Assembly (NCBI GenBank): GCA_049517675.1
Contig: JBEKRV010000057.1
Location: 1 to 23,165, forward strand
Length of the DNA: 23,165 bases
DNA from: Bog-756 sp049517675
GTDB lineage: Bacteria; Actinomycetota; Acidimicrobiia; Acidimicrobiales; RAAP-2
Direction of reading: 5' to 3'
Part shown: positions 1 to 7,038 of the stretch, one piece after another
How positions within the stretch are numbered: the stretch's first letter is position 1
How the letters are laid out: every line of letters starts with the position of its first letter
Translations under genes and position numbers: made by a program
The notes under the pieces: model-generated
Seen by the model: the letters and a program-made list of their open reading frames with translations, nothing else
Databases searched by the model: none
Told to the model about the DNA's origin: nothing

Positions 1-1305
1 TTCAAGTCCGAGGGCGTCATCCCGGTGCGCGAGCTGTCGATCCGCAACGACGTCGACCCCTCCGAGATCGTCACCCTCGGCGAGGCCGTCGAGGCCCTCG
101 TCCTCCAGAAGGAGGACAAGGAGGGTCGGCTGATCCTGTCGAAGAAGCGGGCCCAGTACGAGCGTGCATGGGGCACCATCGAGAAGCTCAAGGAGTCCGA
201 CGAGGTCGTCAGCGGCCCGGTCATCGAGGTGGTCAAGGGCGGTCTCATCGTCGACATCGGGCTGCGCGGCTTCCTGCCCGCCTCGCTCGTCGAGCTCCGT
301 CGCGTCCGCGAGCTCCAGCCCTACGTGGGTCGGACCATCGAGGCCAAGATCATCGAGCTCGACCGCAACCGCAACAACGTCGTCCTCTCCCGTCGGGCCT
401 GGCTCGAGGAGACCCAGAAGGAGCAGCGGGGCGAGTTCCTGGTCAACCTCAAGCCGGGTGAGCGCCGTCGCGGCGTCGTGTCGTCGGTGGTCAACTTCGG
501 TGCCTTCGTGGACCTGGGTGGCATGGACGGCCTCGTCCACGTGTCCGAGCTGTCCTGGAAGCACGTCGACCACCCGTCCTCGGTCGTCTCCGTGGGCGAC
601 GAGATCGATGTCGAGGTCCTCGACGTCGATCTCTCCAAGGAGCGGATCAGCCTCTCCCTCAAGGCCACCCAGACCGATCCGTGGCAGGAGTTCGCCAACT
701 CCCACCAGGTGGGGGAGCTGGTCTACGGCCGGATCACCAAGCTGGTCCCGTTCGGTTCGTTCGTCCAGGTCGGCGACGGCATCGAGGGCCTCGTGCACAT
801 CTCGGAGATGGCCGGCCACCACGTCGACCTGCCCGAGCAGGTGGTCACTCCCGGCGAGGAGCTGTGGGTCAAGATCATCGACATCGACCTGCAGCGTCGA
901 CGCATCAGCCTGTCGATCAAGCAGGCCGCCGAGGGCGGCGAGGTGTCCGAGGAGTACCGCGAGGCCTTCGGTGAGCACGCGTACGACGAGGAGGGCAACT
1001 ACGTCGGCCCCGTCTTCGCCGAGACCGAGTTCACCCCCGAGACCGAGGCGCAGGCCGCGTGGGCCGACTACGTGGCCGAGCACGGCACCGGCGACGGCGC
1101 GCCGGCCGAGGGCCAAGCCGCCGAGGCACCTGCCGCCGAGGCCCCTGCCGCCGAGGCACCTGCCGCCGAGGCCCCTGCTGCCGAGGCACCTGCCGCCGAG
1201 GCACCGGTCGAGGCGCCTGCCGTCGAGGCCCCGGTCACTGAAGCCCCTGCCGCCGAGGCCCCCGTGGCCGAGGCGCCGGCCGACGTGCCTGCCGCCGACG
1301 CGTGA
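1..1305 (+). CDS. rpsA: 30S ribosomal protein S1, C-terminal 434 residues (5' end outside window)
   Basis: S1 binds mRNA on the small ribosomal subunit and helps load leadered transcripts. The reading frame is open from base 1, so the start lies upstream of the window. Visible residues hold the end of one S1 (OB-fold) domain (about 1-50) and three complete ones (about 70-133, 155-221 and 238-308). The last two carry typical S1 signatures such as NFGAFVDLGGMDGLVHVSEL and PFGSFVQVGDGIEGLVHISE. That gives the four-domain layout usual for actinobacterial S1. From about residue 374 the protein becomes a low-complexity tail of AEAPA/VEAPV units encoded by a 15-base repeat and ending at a TGA. Acidic, alanine-rich tails are common in actinobacterial S1. 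The gene is followed by a GC hairpin and faces the sulfotransferase gene convergently. Identity is secure; only the start is missing. Confidence 0.97.
   Translation, partial: FKSEGVIPVRELSIRNDVDPSEIVTLGEAVEALVLQKEDKEGRLILSKKRAQYERAWGTIEKLKESDEVVSGPVIEVVKGGLIVDIGLRGFLPASLVELRRVRELQPYVGRTIEAKIIELDRNRNNVVLSRRAWLEETQKEQRGEFLVNLKPGERRRGVVSSVVNFGAFVDLGGMDGLVHVSELSWKHVDHPSSVVSVGDEIDVEVLDVDLSKERISLSLKATQTDPWQEFANSHQVGELVYGRITKLVPFGSFVQVGDGIEGLVHISEMAGHHVDLPEQVVTPGEELWVKIIDIDLQRRRISLSIKQAAEGGEVSEEYREAFGEHAYDEEGNYVGPVFAETEFTPETEAQAAWADYVAEHGTGDGAPAEGQAAEAPAAEAPAAEAPAAEAPAAEAPAAEAPVEAPAVEAPVTEAPAAEAPVAEAPADVPAADA
1120..1302 (+). repeat. 15-base tandem repeat array encoding the AEAPA tail of S1
   Basis: Five nearly identical 15-base units of the form GCCGAGGCMCCTGCC run from 1120 to 1194, alternating A and C at one position. 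They are followed to the stop codon by degenerate units encoding VEAPV, TEAPA and AEAPV. Each unit is five codons (A-E-A-P-A), so slippage adds or removes units without breaking the frame. This is protein-coding low-complexity sequence, not a mobile or CRISPR repeat. Confidence 0.9.
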
Positions 1306-1310
1306 ACCCT

Positions 1311-1337
1311 GGGGTCGCGCCCGGCCGGCGCGGTTCC
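1311..1337 (+). terminator. Candidate hairpin terminator after rpsA
   Basis: Six bases after the rpsA stop, arms CGCGCC (1316-1321) and GGCGCG (1327-1332) flank a five-base loop. The stem can extend outward by five more pairs, three of them G-U/T-G wobbles (1311-1315 with 1333-1337). There is no T-run after it, as often in high-GC actinobacteria, so calling it a terminator is inference from position and stem. Confidence 0.4.
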
Positions 1338-1391
1338 TGAGGGCTCCGGTCGGGGCCCGTCGACCGTCGGGCACGGCGGCCCGAGAAGGGC

Positions 1392-2012
1392 CTACGCGAT
1401 CGGTGCCATCCCGACGAGCTCCCGCCATTGGTTGGTGTCGTTCGCCCTGGGGAACGGGTCGGTGGGCTCGTCCAGCCCGAGTCGATCGCACAGGGGTCCC
1501 CAGCCGTCGCCGGGACTCCACTCCAACAGACGTCCCGGTGGGATCGTGCGACGAACCGACTCGTTGTGGAGCTCGAAGGCCGTCATCATGGCGTCCGGGT
1601 CACGGAAGTCACAACTGAATCGCTGGTCCAACAGCCGGCGCATCGATTCGAACCACGGCCGCATCTCCGGCGGAACGATGTCGTAGACCTGGAAGATCGT
1701 GTTCATGGCACTGCGGTACCAGCTCTCGGCGTCGCGCACCGAGAGCACGACCAGTGCATCCGGATTGGCGATCGTCAGCTCCGGCCAGAAGGCCGCCCCG
1801 GGCCAGTCGACGACCGCTGCGTATCCCGAGCACATCGTGGTCCAGTCGACCGGGCACCCGTCGATGGCGTCCGTCCACCGGGGGATCTCCGTCGGATCGA
1901 CGAACATCTCGTACATGTGGTGGCACGGCCGGCCCAGAAGGCGCTCGAGCGCGATCTTCAGTGAGGTCGTGCCGGTACGACCCACTCCGGCCCCGATGAC
2001 CTCGAGCGCCAC
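1392..2012 (-). CDS. Sulfotransferase family protein (PAPS-dependent type)
   Basis: This 206-residue protein has the two PAPS-binding signatures of cytosolic-type sulfotransferases. The first is an N-terminal 5'-phosphosulfate loop, GAGVGRTGTTSLK (residues 7-19). The second is a 3'-phosphate strand, SVRDAESWYRS (91-101, R93 and S101). The segment DWPGAAFWPEL (69-79) is typical of the small bacterial family usually annotated Sulfotransfer_4. The family moves sulfate from PAPS to a hydroxyl or amine; the acceptor here is unknown. I chose the GTG at 2012 because the conserved part starts immediately (MALEVIGAG) and AGAGG lies nine bases upstream. An ATG at 2060 or GTG at 2066 would add 16-18 unconserved residues without a ribosome site. 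The gene stands alone, convergent with rpsA and divergent from the lipoprotein gene. G+C looks lower than in neighbours (34/60 at 1561-1620 and 37/60 at 1681-1740 by count), a hint of transfer. The fold is confident, the substrate open. Confidence 0.85.
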   Translation of the reverse strand: MALEVIGAGVGRTGTTSLKIALERLLGRPCHHMYEMFVDPTEIPRWTDAIDGCPVDWTTMCSGYAAVVDWPGAAFWPELTIANPDALVVLSVRDAESWYRSAMNTIFQVYDIVPPEMRPWFESMRRLLDQRFSCDFRDPDAMMTAFELHNESVRRTIPPGRLLEWSPGDGWGPLCDRLGLDEPTDPFPRANDTNQWRELVGMAPIA

Positions 2013-2158
2013 GGGATCAGACCTCTGACCTGTTCGAGACGGAATACATGAGGGGCTCATCGTCACGAACGGCCCGATGCTGTAGGGCGATGGTCACCCC
2101 GGAGTCCGCCCGTCGGCGCGATACTCGCTCGACGGCGTGACACGACGGAGGACACGAC
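2013..2158. other. Divergent intergenic region, sulfotransferase / lipoprotein
   Basis: These 146 bases separate two divergent starts. On the + strand a weak -10-like GATACT (2120-2125) lies 33 bases before the lipoprotein ATG, and GGAGG lies seven bases before that ATG. I see no matching -35 and no clear -10 for the sulfotransferase. No small ORF here looks convincing. Confidence 0.3.
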
Positions 2159-2917
2159 ATGCGACGGACCACTGCACCGGAGGTGCCGACCCCGAGGAAC
2201 CGCCACCGGTGGCTGGGGGTGGGGGCGTCGGTGGTGGCCGGCGGTCTGCTCGTGGCCGCGTGCAGCTCCAATTCGACGAGTTCCTCCACGACCGCCGCTC
2301 CCGGCGCGTCGACGACCTCGACTGCGGCGAGTGGCGGGTCCAGCGGTCTCGACTCGGTGGTGAACGGGATCACCAGGAGCACGGGGGCCACCTTCAGCGC
2401 CACCTACGTGGTCACCGAGGCCTCGACCGGGAAGACCGAGACCGTCACGTTCGCCCAGTCCCCGCCCAAATCGGCGGTGACCACCTCGGAGGGAAGCTTC
2501 TACATCGACGGGACGTCGGTCACCGAGTGCCAGGGAACGGGCAGCAGCGCCACGTGCACCACCCTGCCGGCGAGCATGACCGCCACGGTCTCCGGACTCA
2601 CCAACCTGTTCAACCCCGGCGTGATCGCCGACACGCTGAAGGGCGTGGAGGCCTCGGCGGCTGCGCACGGTGCCGGCTACGTCATCAGCACGTCGTCCGC
2701 CACCTACGGCGGGCAGCCCTCGAGCTGCGTCACCGCGAGGGGCCCCTCGGAACCGACCCCGGTCACCTACTGCGGATCGCGCTCGAACGGGATCCTCACC
2801 TACGTCAACGCCAACGGCAACACGGTCACGCTGCAGGCGTACACGCCGAACCCACCGGCATCGACGTTCGCGCCCCCCGCCGGGGCCACGGTCCAGACCC
2901 TTCCGGCCGGGGCGTAG
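2159..2917 (+). CDS. Putative secreted lipoprotein of unknown function
   Basis: This 252-residue protein has a basic N-terminus and a short hydrophobic stretch (about 19-34). A lipobox L-V-A-A-C follows with the lipidated cysteine at 35, then a Ser/Thr/Ala-rich linker (36-65). It is therefore predicted to be exported by Sec and anchored on the outer face of the membrane. The mature part is a β-rich domain of about 185 residues with four or more cysteines. It ends in PPASTFAPPAGATVQTLP, which resembles the end of LolA/LprG-like lipoprotein folds, but I cannot assign a family. The ATG is well supported by GGAGG seven bases upstream. It converges on the importer ATPase gene with only 11 bases between stops. 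It could carry a lipid or glycolipid, since LprG-type proteins do and an envelope-glycan block lies nearby, but that is speculation. Confidence 0.8.
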   Translation: MRRTTAPEVPTPRNRHRWLGVGASVVAGGLLVAACSSNSTSSSTTAAPGASTTSTAASGGSSGLDSVVNGITRSTGATFSATYVVTEASTGKTETVTFAQSPPKSAVTTSEGSFYIDGTSVTECQGTGSSATCTTLPASMTATVSGLTNLFNPGVIADTLKGVEASAAAHGAGYVISTSSATYGGQPSSCVTARGPSEPTPVTYCGSRSNGILTYVNANGNTVTLQAYTPNPPASTFAPPAGATVQTLPAGA

Positions 2918-2928
2918 TCGCCCGGCCC

Positions 2929-3951
2929 TCAGCCCTCGGCTGCGGCGGCGCCGAGCGGACCCACCGGGAAGTGGCAGGCCACCTGGTGGCCGGGGGCGAT
3001 CTCGTGCAGCGGCGGTTCCTCGGATGCGCACCGGTCCTGCGCGTACGGGCACCGGGTGCGGAACCGGCACCCTGACGGCGGGTCGAGGGGCGACGGCAGC
3101 TCGCCGGTCAGGGCCTTGTGGTCGGACTCGTGGTCCGGGTCCGGCTCCGGGATCGAGGCCAGCAGCGCCTCGGTGTAGGGATGGGCCGCCTGACGGTAGA
3201 GGTCGTCGGATCCGGCCACCTCGACCAGCTTGCCGAGGTACATCACCGCGACCCGGTCGCTGACGTTCTTCACCACGGCCAGGTCGTGGGCGATGAAGAC
3301 CATGGTGAGCTGGAATCGGGCCTTCAGGTCGGCGAGGAGGTTCAGGATCTGGGCCTGGACCGACACGTCGAGAGCCGAGACGGGCTCGTCGCAGATCAGC
3401 AGCTCGGGATCGGCCATGAGGGCCCGGGCGATGCTGATCCGCTGGCACTGGCCGCCCGAGAATTCACCCGGCCGCCGGTCGCCGGCCGCATCGGGGTCGA
3501 TCCCGACCGCCTCGAGCATCTCGCGCACCTTGACGGCCCGTTCGGCCTTGGTCCCGCGCTTCCAGATCGCCAGGGGCTCGGCGACGATGTCCCTGATGCG
3601 CCGGCGCGGGTTGAGCGAAGAGATCGGGTCCTGGAAGATCATCTGGATCTTGGTGCGTAGCTCGCGCAGGGCGCGGCCGGACAGGGCGTTGAGATCCCGT
3701 CCCCGGTAGTCGATGGTGCCGGAGGTGGCCGGCTGGACCTGGACCAGTGTGCGCCCGGTGGTCGACTTGCCGCACCCGGACTCGCCGACCAGACCGAGGG
3801 TCTCGCCCCGGCGCACCTGGAACGTGACACCGGACACGGCCTGGACCCGCTGGTGACCGCTCCTGAACTCGACCACCAGGTCCTTGACGTCGAGGACGAC
3901 GTCGACGGACGGGAGGTCGGTGGTGCCGGGGGCCGTCGGGGTGTCGGTCAT
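2929..3951 (-). CDS. Opp/Dpp-type ABC importer ATPase (DppF/OppF-like)
   Basis: This 340-residue cytoplasmic ATPase is the second of two that drive peptide uptake. Visible motifs are Walker A GESGCGKST (56-64), Q-loop Q107 in IFQDPISSLNP, signature FSGGQCQR (164-171), Walker B ending in DE (188-189) and the switch histidine H222. The C-terminal oligopeptide-transporter extension (about 255-330) has four cysteines at 295, 301, 308 and 326 in the C-x5-C-x6-C spacing linked to a [4Fe-4S] cluster in some Opp/Dpp ATPases. C169 replaces the arginine usual at this signature position (GGQRQR); this may only be family variation. Its ATG overlaps the preceding gene's TGA as ATGA, showing translational coupling. 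It is the last gene of the operon. Nickel import is an alternative substrate class for this family, but nothing here favours it. Confidence 0.93.
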   Translation of the reverse strand: MTDTPTAPGTTDLPSVDVVLDVKDLVVEFRSGHQRVQAVSGVTFQVRRGETLGLVGESGCGKSTTGRTLVQVQPATSGTIDYRGRDLNALSGRALRELRTKIQMIFQDPISSLNPRRRIRDIVAEPLAIWKRGTKAERAVKVREMLEAVGIDPDAAGDRRPGEFSGGQCQRISIARALMADPELLICDEPVSALDVSVQAQILNLLADLKARFQLTMVFIAHDLAVVKNVSDRVAVMYLGKLVEVAGSDDLYRQAAHPYTEALLASIPEPDPDHESDHKALTGELPSPLDPPSGCRFRTRCPYAQDRCASEEPPLHEIAPGHQVACHFPVGPLGAAAAEG

Positions 3952-5105
3952 GCGTCCGTGTCCCCGGTGGGCGTGACGTCGTCGCCGGAGGCGGCCGGTC
4001 GGCCGTCCGTCGGGTCCGGTGACGGGGTGGTGGCGCCCACGGTCACGCTGACCGGGACGGCAGGGGCGGTCGAGACGCCGTCGACCAGGGGGTACCAGCA
4101 GGCGAAGAGGTGGTCGGGCGAGCCCACCGTGCGCAGCGGGGGCTCGGACTCACGGCACTTGTCCCGGGCGTACTCGCAGCGGGGGGCGAACCGGCAGCCC
4201 TTCGGCGGGTTGATCAGGTCAGGTGGCCTGCCGGCGATGGCGTGGAGCCGGGCTCCGCTCGGATCGGCCAGGCGGGGGATCGAGTTCATGAGTGCCTGGG
4301 TGTAGGGCATCTTCGTGTCGTGGAACAGCGTCTTGGTGGGCGCCCGCTCGACGATGCGGCCGGCGTACATGACGACGATGTCGTCGGCGCGGGTGGCCAC
4401 GACCCCGAGGTCGTGGGTGACGAGGATGACCGCCATGTGGCGCTCCCGCTGGAGGTCGGCGAGGAGGTCCAGGATCTGGGCCTGGACGGTGACGTCGAGT
4501 CCGGTGGTGGGCTCGTCCGCCATGACCAGTCGGGGGGCGCAGGCCAGGGCGATGGCGATCATGACCCGCTGGCGCATGCCGCCCGAGAGCTGGAACGGGA
4601 ACCAGCGCACCCGCTGCTCGGGGGACGGGATGCCGACCGACCGCAGCAACTCGACGGCCGTCCTCTGCGCCTCCTTCTTGTCCATGCCGAGGTGGAGGAC
4701 GAGCGACTCGGCGATCTGCGCGCCGATCCGTTTGACCGGGTTGAGGGCGGTCATCGGGTCCTGGAAGATCATGCTGAGCTCGGCGCCCCATACCTGCCGC
4801 AGCTGGGAGTCGTCCATGGCGGTGAGCTCATGCCCGGCGAAGCGGACGGTGCCGCTGCGGATGACGTCCCGTGGGGGGAGGAGGCCCATGATCGAACGGG
4901 AGAGCACGGTCTTGCCCGACCCCGACTCGCCGACGATGCCGAGCGTCTTGCCCTCGTAGACCTCGAAGGAGACCCCGTCGACGGCGCGGACGGTCCCCCG
5001 TGACGTTCGGAACGCGGTGTGGAGGTCCTCCACCACCAGCAGCGGGCCGGACTGGCTGCCGACGTCCTTGAACTCGAGGGTCCGACCCCGCTTCGTCCTC
5101 GCCAT
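3948..5105 (-). CDS. Opp/Dpp-type ABC importer ATPase (DppD/OppD-like)
   Basis: This 385-residue ATPase partners the DppF-like protein. Motifs are Walker A GESGSGKT (59-66), Q115 in IFQDPMTALNP, signature LSGGMRQR (173-180), Walker B DE (197-198) and H231. The oligopeptide-transporter C-terminal domain carries cysteines 304, 310, 317 and 336, the candidate [4Fe-4S] set. An extra Pro/Thr/Ala-rich tail of about 45 residues follows and is probably disordered. The ATG at 5105 is chosen because it overlaps the permease stop as TGATG and the protein becomes family-like within about 20 residues. The frame is open further upstream, but that part lies inside the permease gene and reads as low-complexity shadow. 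The downstream ATPase starts within its stop codon. Together with its partner it forms the heterodimeric motor of the importer. Confidence 0.93.
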   Translation of the reverse strand: MARTKRGRTLEFKDVGSQSGPLLVVEDLHTAFRTSRGTVRAVDGVSFEVYEGKTLGIVGESGSGKTVLSRSIMGLLPPRDVIRSGTVRFAGHELTAMDDSQLRQVWGAELSMIFQDPMTALNPVKRIGAQIAESLVLHLGMDKKEAQRTAVELLRSVGIPSPEQRVRWFPFQLSGGMRQRVMIAIALACAPRLVMADEPTTGLDVTVQAQILDLLADLQRERHMAVILVTHDLGVVATRADDIVVMYAGRIVERAPTKTLFHDTKMPYTQALMNSIPRLADPSGARLHAIAGRPPDLINPPKGCRFAPRCEYARDKCRESEPPLRTVGSPDHLFACWYPLVDGVSTAPAVPVSVTVGATTPSPDPTDGRPAASGDDVTPTGDTDA

Positions 5106-6064
5106 CAGAGGAGTCCCTCGCGGATGTCGAAGCGCTGCCGGAGCCGGTCGCCGATGAGGTTGATCGACCACAGCAGCAGGAACATGGCGAGTGCCGGCCA
5201 CATCATGATGAAGGGATCGATGCTGAGGGAATTGTTCGACGTCCCCTCCACGATCAGGTTCCCCCACGACGGGATGGGCAGGTTCACCGACAGGCCGAGG
5301 AAGGCCAGGGTGCCCTCGATGATGATGAGGCCGGCCACCGTGATGAGGCTGAAGGTCACGATCACCGGGATGACGTTGGGGAGGATCTCGCGCAGCACGA
5401 TCCGGGAGTCGGTCGCGCCCATGGTCTTGGCCGCCACCACGAAGTCGCGTTGGGCGAACGAGAGGCTCGAGGCCCGTATGACCCGGTACATGAGGGGGAC
5501 GGTCCCGATCCCCAGGATGATCGTGATGTGGAGGAGCGACGTCCCCCAGAAGGCCACGATGGCGATCACGGCCACGATGGCCGGGAAGGCCAGGATGATG
5601 AATGAGCCGGCGTTGAGGGCCATGTCGAGCCTCCCGCCCTTGTAGCCCGAGATCAACCCGGCCGTCCCCCCGACGGCCAGTCCGATGGCCGCACCGGCGA
5701 ACCCGACGACCAGCGACACCCGCGACCCGAAGACGAGCCGGGAGAGCAGGTCGCGGCCGAGGTCGTCGGTGCCCAGCCAGTGGGCGAGGCTCGGACCCTG
5801 GTTGAGGGCCGTGTAGTTCTGGAAGGTCGGGCTCTGCAGCGGCAGCACGTTGGCCAGGAGGGCGGCGAGGATCACCAGGACCACCCAGGTGACGGCGAAC
5901 CAGAACAGGAAGCCCATCGGCTTCTTGAGCAGGATGTCGTCGGTGTGGAGGGTCTCGGACTGCTCGGCCACGACGGCCTGCTCGGTTGCGGCCATGCCCG
6001 GGAACCGGTCGCCCAGCAGCTGGTGGGAGGCGCCGGTGTCGAGTAGCTCTCTGTCGTCAGGCAT
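5105..6064 (-). CDS. Opp/Dpp-type ABC importer permease (DppC/OppC-like)
   Basis: This 319-residue inner-membrane permease has a cytoplasmic N-terminus of about 48 residues and a first membrane helix (about 50-75). The family segment HWLGTDDLGRDLLSRLVFGS follows, then about five more helices. The EAA loop that contacts the ATPase is seen as AAKTMGATDSRIVLREILPN. This is the classical DppC architecture: OppC_N followed by a BPD_transp_1 domain. The ATG at 6064 is three bases after the stop of the partner permease. An in-frame ATG 23 codons later (MAATEQ) is an alternative and would not affect the core. The stop overlaps the DppD-like start by one base. It forms the translocation pore with the DppB-like protein. 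Confidence 0.93.
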   Translation of the reverse strand: MPDDRELLDTGASHQLLGDRFPGMAATEQAVVAEQSETLHTDDILLKKPMGFLFWFAVTWVVLVILAALLANVLPLQSPTFQNYTALNQGPSLAHWLGTDDLGRDLLSRLVFGSRVSLVVGFAGAAIGLAVGGTAGLISGYKGGRLDMALNAGSFIILAFPAIVAVIAIVAFWGTSLLHITIILGIGTVPLMYRVIRASSLSFAQRDFVVAAKTMGATDSRIVLREILPNVIPVIVTFSLITVAGLIIIEGTLAFLGLSVNLPIPSWGNLIVEGTSNNSLSIDPFIMMWPALAMFLLLWSINLIGDRLRQRFDIREGLL

Positions 6065-6067
6065 GGA

Positions 6068-7012
6068 TCACTCCCGCACCACTCTCGGGTCAACGATGGT
6101 GAAGATGAAGTCGATCACGAACTGCAGGAGGACGTAGGCGATGGCGACGACCAGGGCGATCCCCTGGACGACCAGGTAGTCGCGCTGTTCGACGGCCTCG
6201 ACCAGTGCCAAGCCGATGCCCGGCAGGGCGAAGAGGAGTTCGACGACGAACGTACCGGCGATGAGCGAGCCGATGTTGATGCCGGCCACGGCCAGGAGCG
6301 AGAAGCTCGACGGGCGGAACGCGTGGCGCCACATGATCCGTCGGGTGGACAGGCCTTTGGATCGGGCCATGGTGATGAAGTCCTGTTGGAGGGTGCTGAT
6401 GAGGTCGGACCGCAGGAGCCGGTAGTAGACGGCGATCGAGCCGGCGGTGATGGCCAGGGACGGCAGCACCATCTCGTGGATGTTGGTGAGCGGCGCCTGG
6501 TTGAACGGCGTGTAGCCGGTGGCCGGGAACCAGCCGAGGCCGACCGCGAAGACCGCCACCAGGATCGGGGCCACGACGAAGGGCGGCAGGGCCAGCAGCC
6601 CGAAGGTCCCGGTCGTGGAGATGTTGTCGAGCGGCCGGTTGGGCTTGCGGGACGTGACCAGGGCGAGGGGGATGGCCACGGCGAAGGCGACCACCTGGGA
6701 CACGATGATCAGCTCGAGGTCGACCGGGGCCCCGGTGGCGATGATGTGGGTCACCGACTCGTGGTCGAGGTAGGAGGTGCCGAGGTTGCCGTGGAACACC
6801 GCACCGAGCCAGGTCAGGTACTGGCGCCACAGCGGGAAATTGAGACCGAGCTGCTTGAGGAGGATGGCCCGGTTCGCCGCGGTGTCGTTCGGGCCGAGGA
6901 TCTGGGTGGTCGGGTCGCCCGGGAGCAGGTGGACCAGCAGGAACGTCAGGACGGAGATGACGAACGCCACCACCACCAGCTGGATGGTCCTCCGGAACAG
7001 GTACTTGGTCAT
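6068..7012 (-). CDS. Opp/Dpp-type ABC importer permease (DppB/OppB-like)
   Basis: This 314-residue protein opens directly with a membrane helix (MTKYLFRRTIQLVVVAFVIS), as DppB proteins do. The family signature VHLLPGDPT follows at about 28-36, then a periplasmic loop of about 55 residues and five more helices. The EAA loop reads MARSKGLSTRRIMWRHAFRP. The ATG at 7012 starts exactly at the conserved N-terminus. The frame continues upstream but only as out-of-frame shadow over the binding-protein gene. It sits 26 bases after the binding-protein stop with no obvious Shine-Dalgarno sequence, and three bases before the next permease, so one transcript is expected. Confidence 0.93.
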   Translation of the reverse strand: MTKYLFRRTIQLVVVAFVISVLTFLLVHLLPGDPTTQILGPNDTAANRAILLKQLGLNFPLWRQYLTWLGAVFHGNLGTSYLDHESVTHIIATGAPVDLELIIVSQVVAFAVAIPLALVTSRKPNRPLDNISTTGTFGLLALPPFVVAPILVAVFAVGLGWFPATGYTPFNQAPLTNIHEMVLPSLAITAGSIAVYYRLLRSDLISTLQQDFITMARSKGLSTRRIMWRHAFRPSSFSLLAVAGINIGSLIAGTFVVELLFALPGIGLALVEAVEQRDYLVVQGIALVVAIAYVLLQFVIDFIFTIVDPRVVRE

Positions 7013-7038
7013 GGGTGGTGGGACCGATCCCCTGGCTG

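Noticed and set aside
2013..2066. Longer sulfotransferase start at ATG 2060 or GTG 2066
   Set aside because: No ribosome site, and the extension precedes a natural family start; GTG 2012 has AGAGG at good spacing.
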